Shown here one piece after another: positions 63,840 through 64,000 of a stretch of 64,000 nt of DNA. A program made the position numbers and the translations under genes. Source of the stretch: an uncultured Pelagibacteraceae bacterium. Its GTDB lineage: Bacteria > Pseudomonadota > Alphaproteobacteria > Pelagibacterales > Pelagibacteraceae. The notes beneath the pieces are model-generated. The model did not search any database and had not been told where the DNA came from. It worked only from the letters and a program-made list of their open reading frames with translations. The first letter of the stretch is position 1. Each line of letters opens with the position of its first letter. The stretch spans positions 1 through 64,000 of the forward strand of contig CACNZK010000006.1 of assembly GCA_902625035.1 (NCBI GenBank). The letters are read 5' to 3'.

Positions 63840-64000
63840 ATGAACGTTTTTGAATTTAGAAATTTGCTCAAGAGCGAGGATAAAAAAGAGAAAAGAAAGA
63901 GTTTTCTTAGATCTCTAATTAAATCTGTTGATACTGGAGCAAATGGAACACAAGATTACATTGTTAAAAAGGGTTCTGGCAAAAATAAAATTGCTACAAC
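63840..64000 (+). CDS. Unrecognised protein, 3' end outside window
   Basis: ATG at 63840 opens 53 codons running to the window edge: MNVFEFRNLLKSEDKKEKRK, then a segment with VDTGANGTQDYIVKKGSGKN. The start is charged and Lys-rich, with no signal peptide or family I recognise. It has its own candidate promoter, so it may not belong to the suf operon. No function is assigned. Confidence 0.5.
   Translation, partial: MNVFEFRNLLKSEDKKEKRKSFLRSLIKSVDTGANGTQDYIVKKGSGKNKIAT

Noticed and set aside
1-64000. tRNA, rRNA, CRISPR, IS or prophage
   Set aside because: No cloverleaf-like GC-rich islands, no spaced repeat arrays, and no transposase, integrase or phage genes were seen.

Overview
The window looks like a piece of chromosome from a streamlined, very AT-rich marine alphaproteobacterium of the SAR11 / Pelagibacterales type. 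This is inferred from gene content and style, not from a database search. The evidence is: strong A/T bias with Lys/Asn/Ile-rich proteins, intergenic gaps usually under 100 bp with many ATGA/TAATG overlaps, and alphaproteobacterial gene neighbourhoods (lptF-lptG-lptD-surA-pdxA-rsmA; aroQ-accB-accC next to DUF2155 and NDUFA12; rpsF-rpsR-rplI-dnaB; iscR-sufBCDS-sufU-sufT-sufA). I see no tRNA, rRNA, CRISPR array, insertion sequence or prophage.

Layout. 1-3000 (minus): selO (cut by the window edge), msrA and an NAD-dependent formate dehydrogenase. 3001-3444: the only gene gap over 300 bp; it holds a decayed copy of an HPP-family gene plus the promoter region of a transporter operon. 3445-8571 (plus): a five-gene HAAT/Liv-type ABC transporter followed by an overlapping 27-codon membrane micro-ORF. 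8575-9441 (minus): the intact HPP gene and a NifU-like scaffold gene. 9584-11620 (plus): a DMT transporter and an arginine:glycine-amidinotransferase-like enzyme. 11617-15369: a coiled-coil protein, cytidylate kinase, an MFS and a DMT transporter. 15366-25168 (minus): gshB and gshA, an HD-domain protein, purF-cvpA, an RND/MMPL protein, dnaB and three ribosomal protein genes. 25256-27847 (plus): fabD, fabG, acpP, gmk. 27836-35028 (minus): rsmA, pdxA, surA, lptD, lptG, lptF, an LPS-export/outer-membrane block. 35089-42052: pepA, ndk, purN/purM, DUF2066, hda, aspS. 42053-48693: an orphan NrdJb-like protein, NDUFA12, DUF2155, accC/accB/aroQ, thiS/thiG, RNase E/G. 48784-56832: PBP1A, prfB with its programmed frameshift, a YhdP/AsmA-like protein, tyrS, anmK. 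56829-64000: an alpha/beta hydrolase, then the complete iscR-suf iron-sulfur operon and the first 53 codons of an unrecognised gene.

Most of the window is housekeeping: envelope assembly, fatty acid initiation, purine synthesis, translation, glutathione and Fe-S biogenesis. The accessory part is 1.8-11.6 kb (formate oxidation, HAAT transporter, HPP protein, amidinotransferase).

Most noteworthy observations: (1) the transporter operon is flanked by an intact HPP gene and an HPP gene relic in the same orientation, a likely scar of cassette insertion or duplication; (2) prfB is split by a TGA in a CTTTGA slippery site; (3) RNase E/G has no CPxC zinc-link motif; (4) a NrdJb-like protein stands alone without a class II RNR catalytic gene nearby; (5) a near-consensus IscR type-1 box overlaps the suf promoter; (6) a 27-aa membrane micro-ORF is coupled to livM; (7) a 20-bp perfect tandem duplication sits between purF and the HD gene and creates a 7-residue minicistron. 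I did not find a clearly novel multi-gene defence or mobile system.
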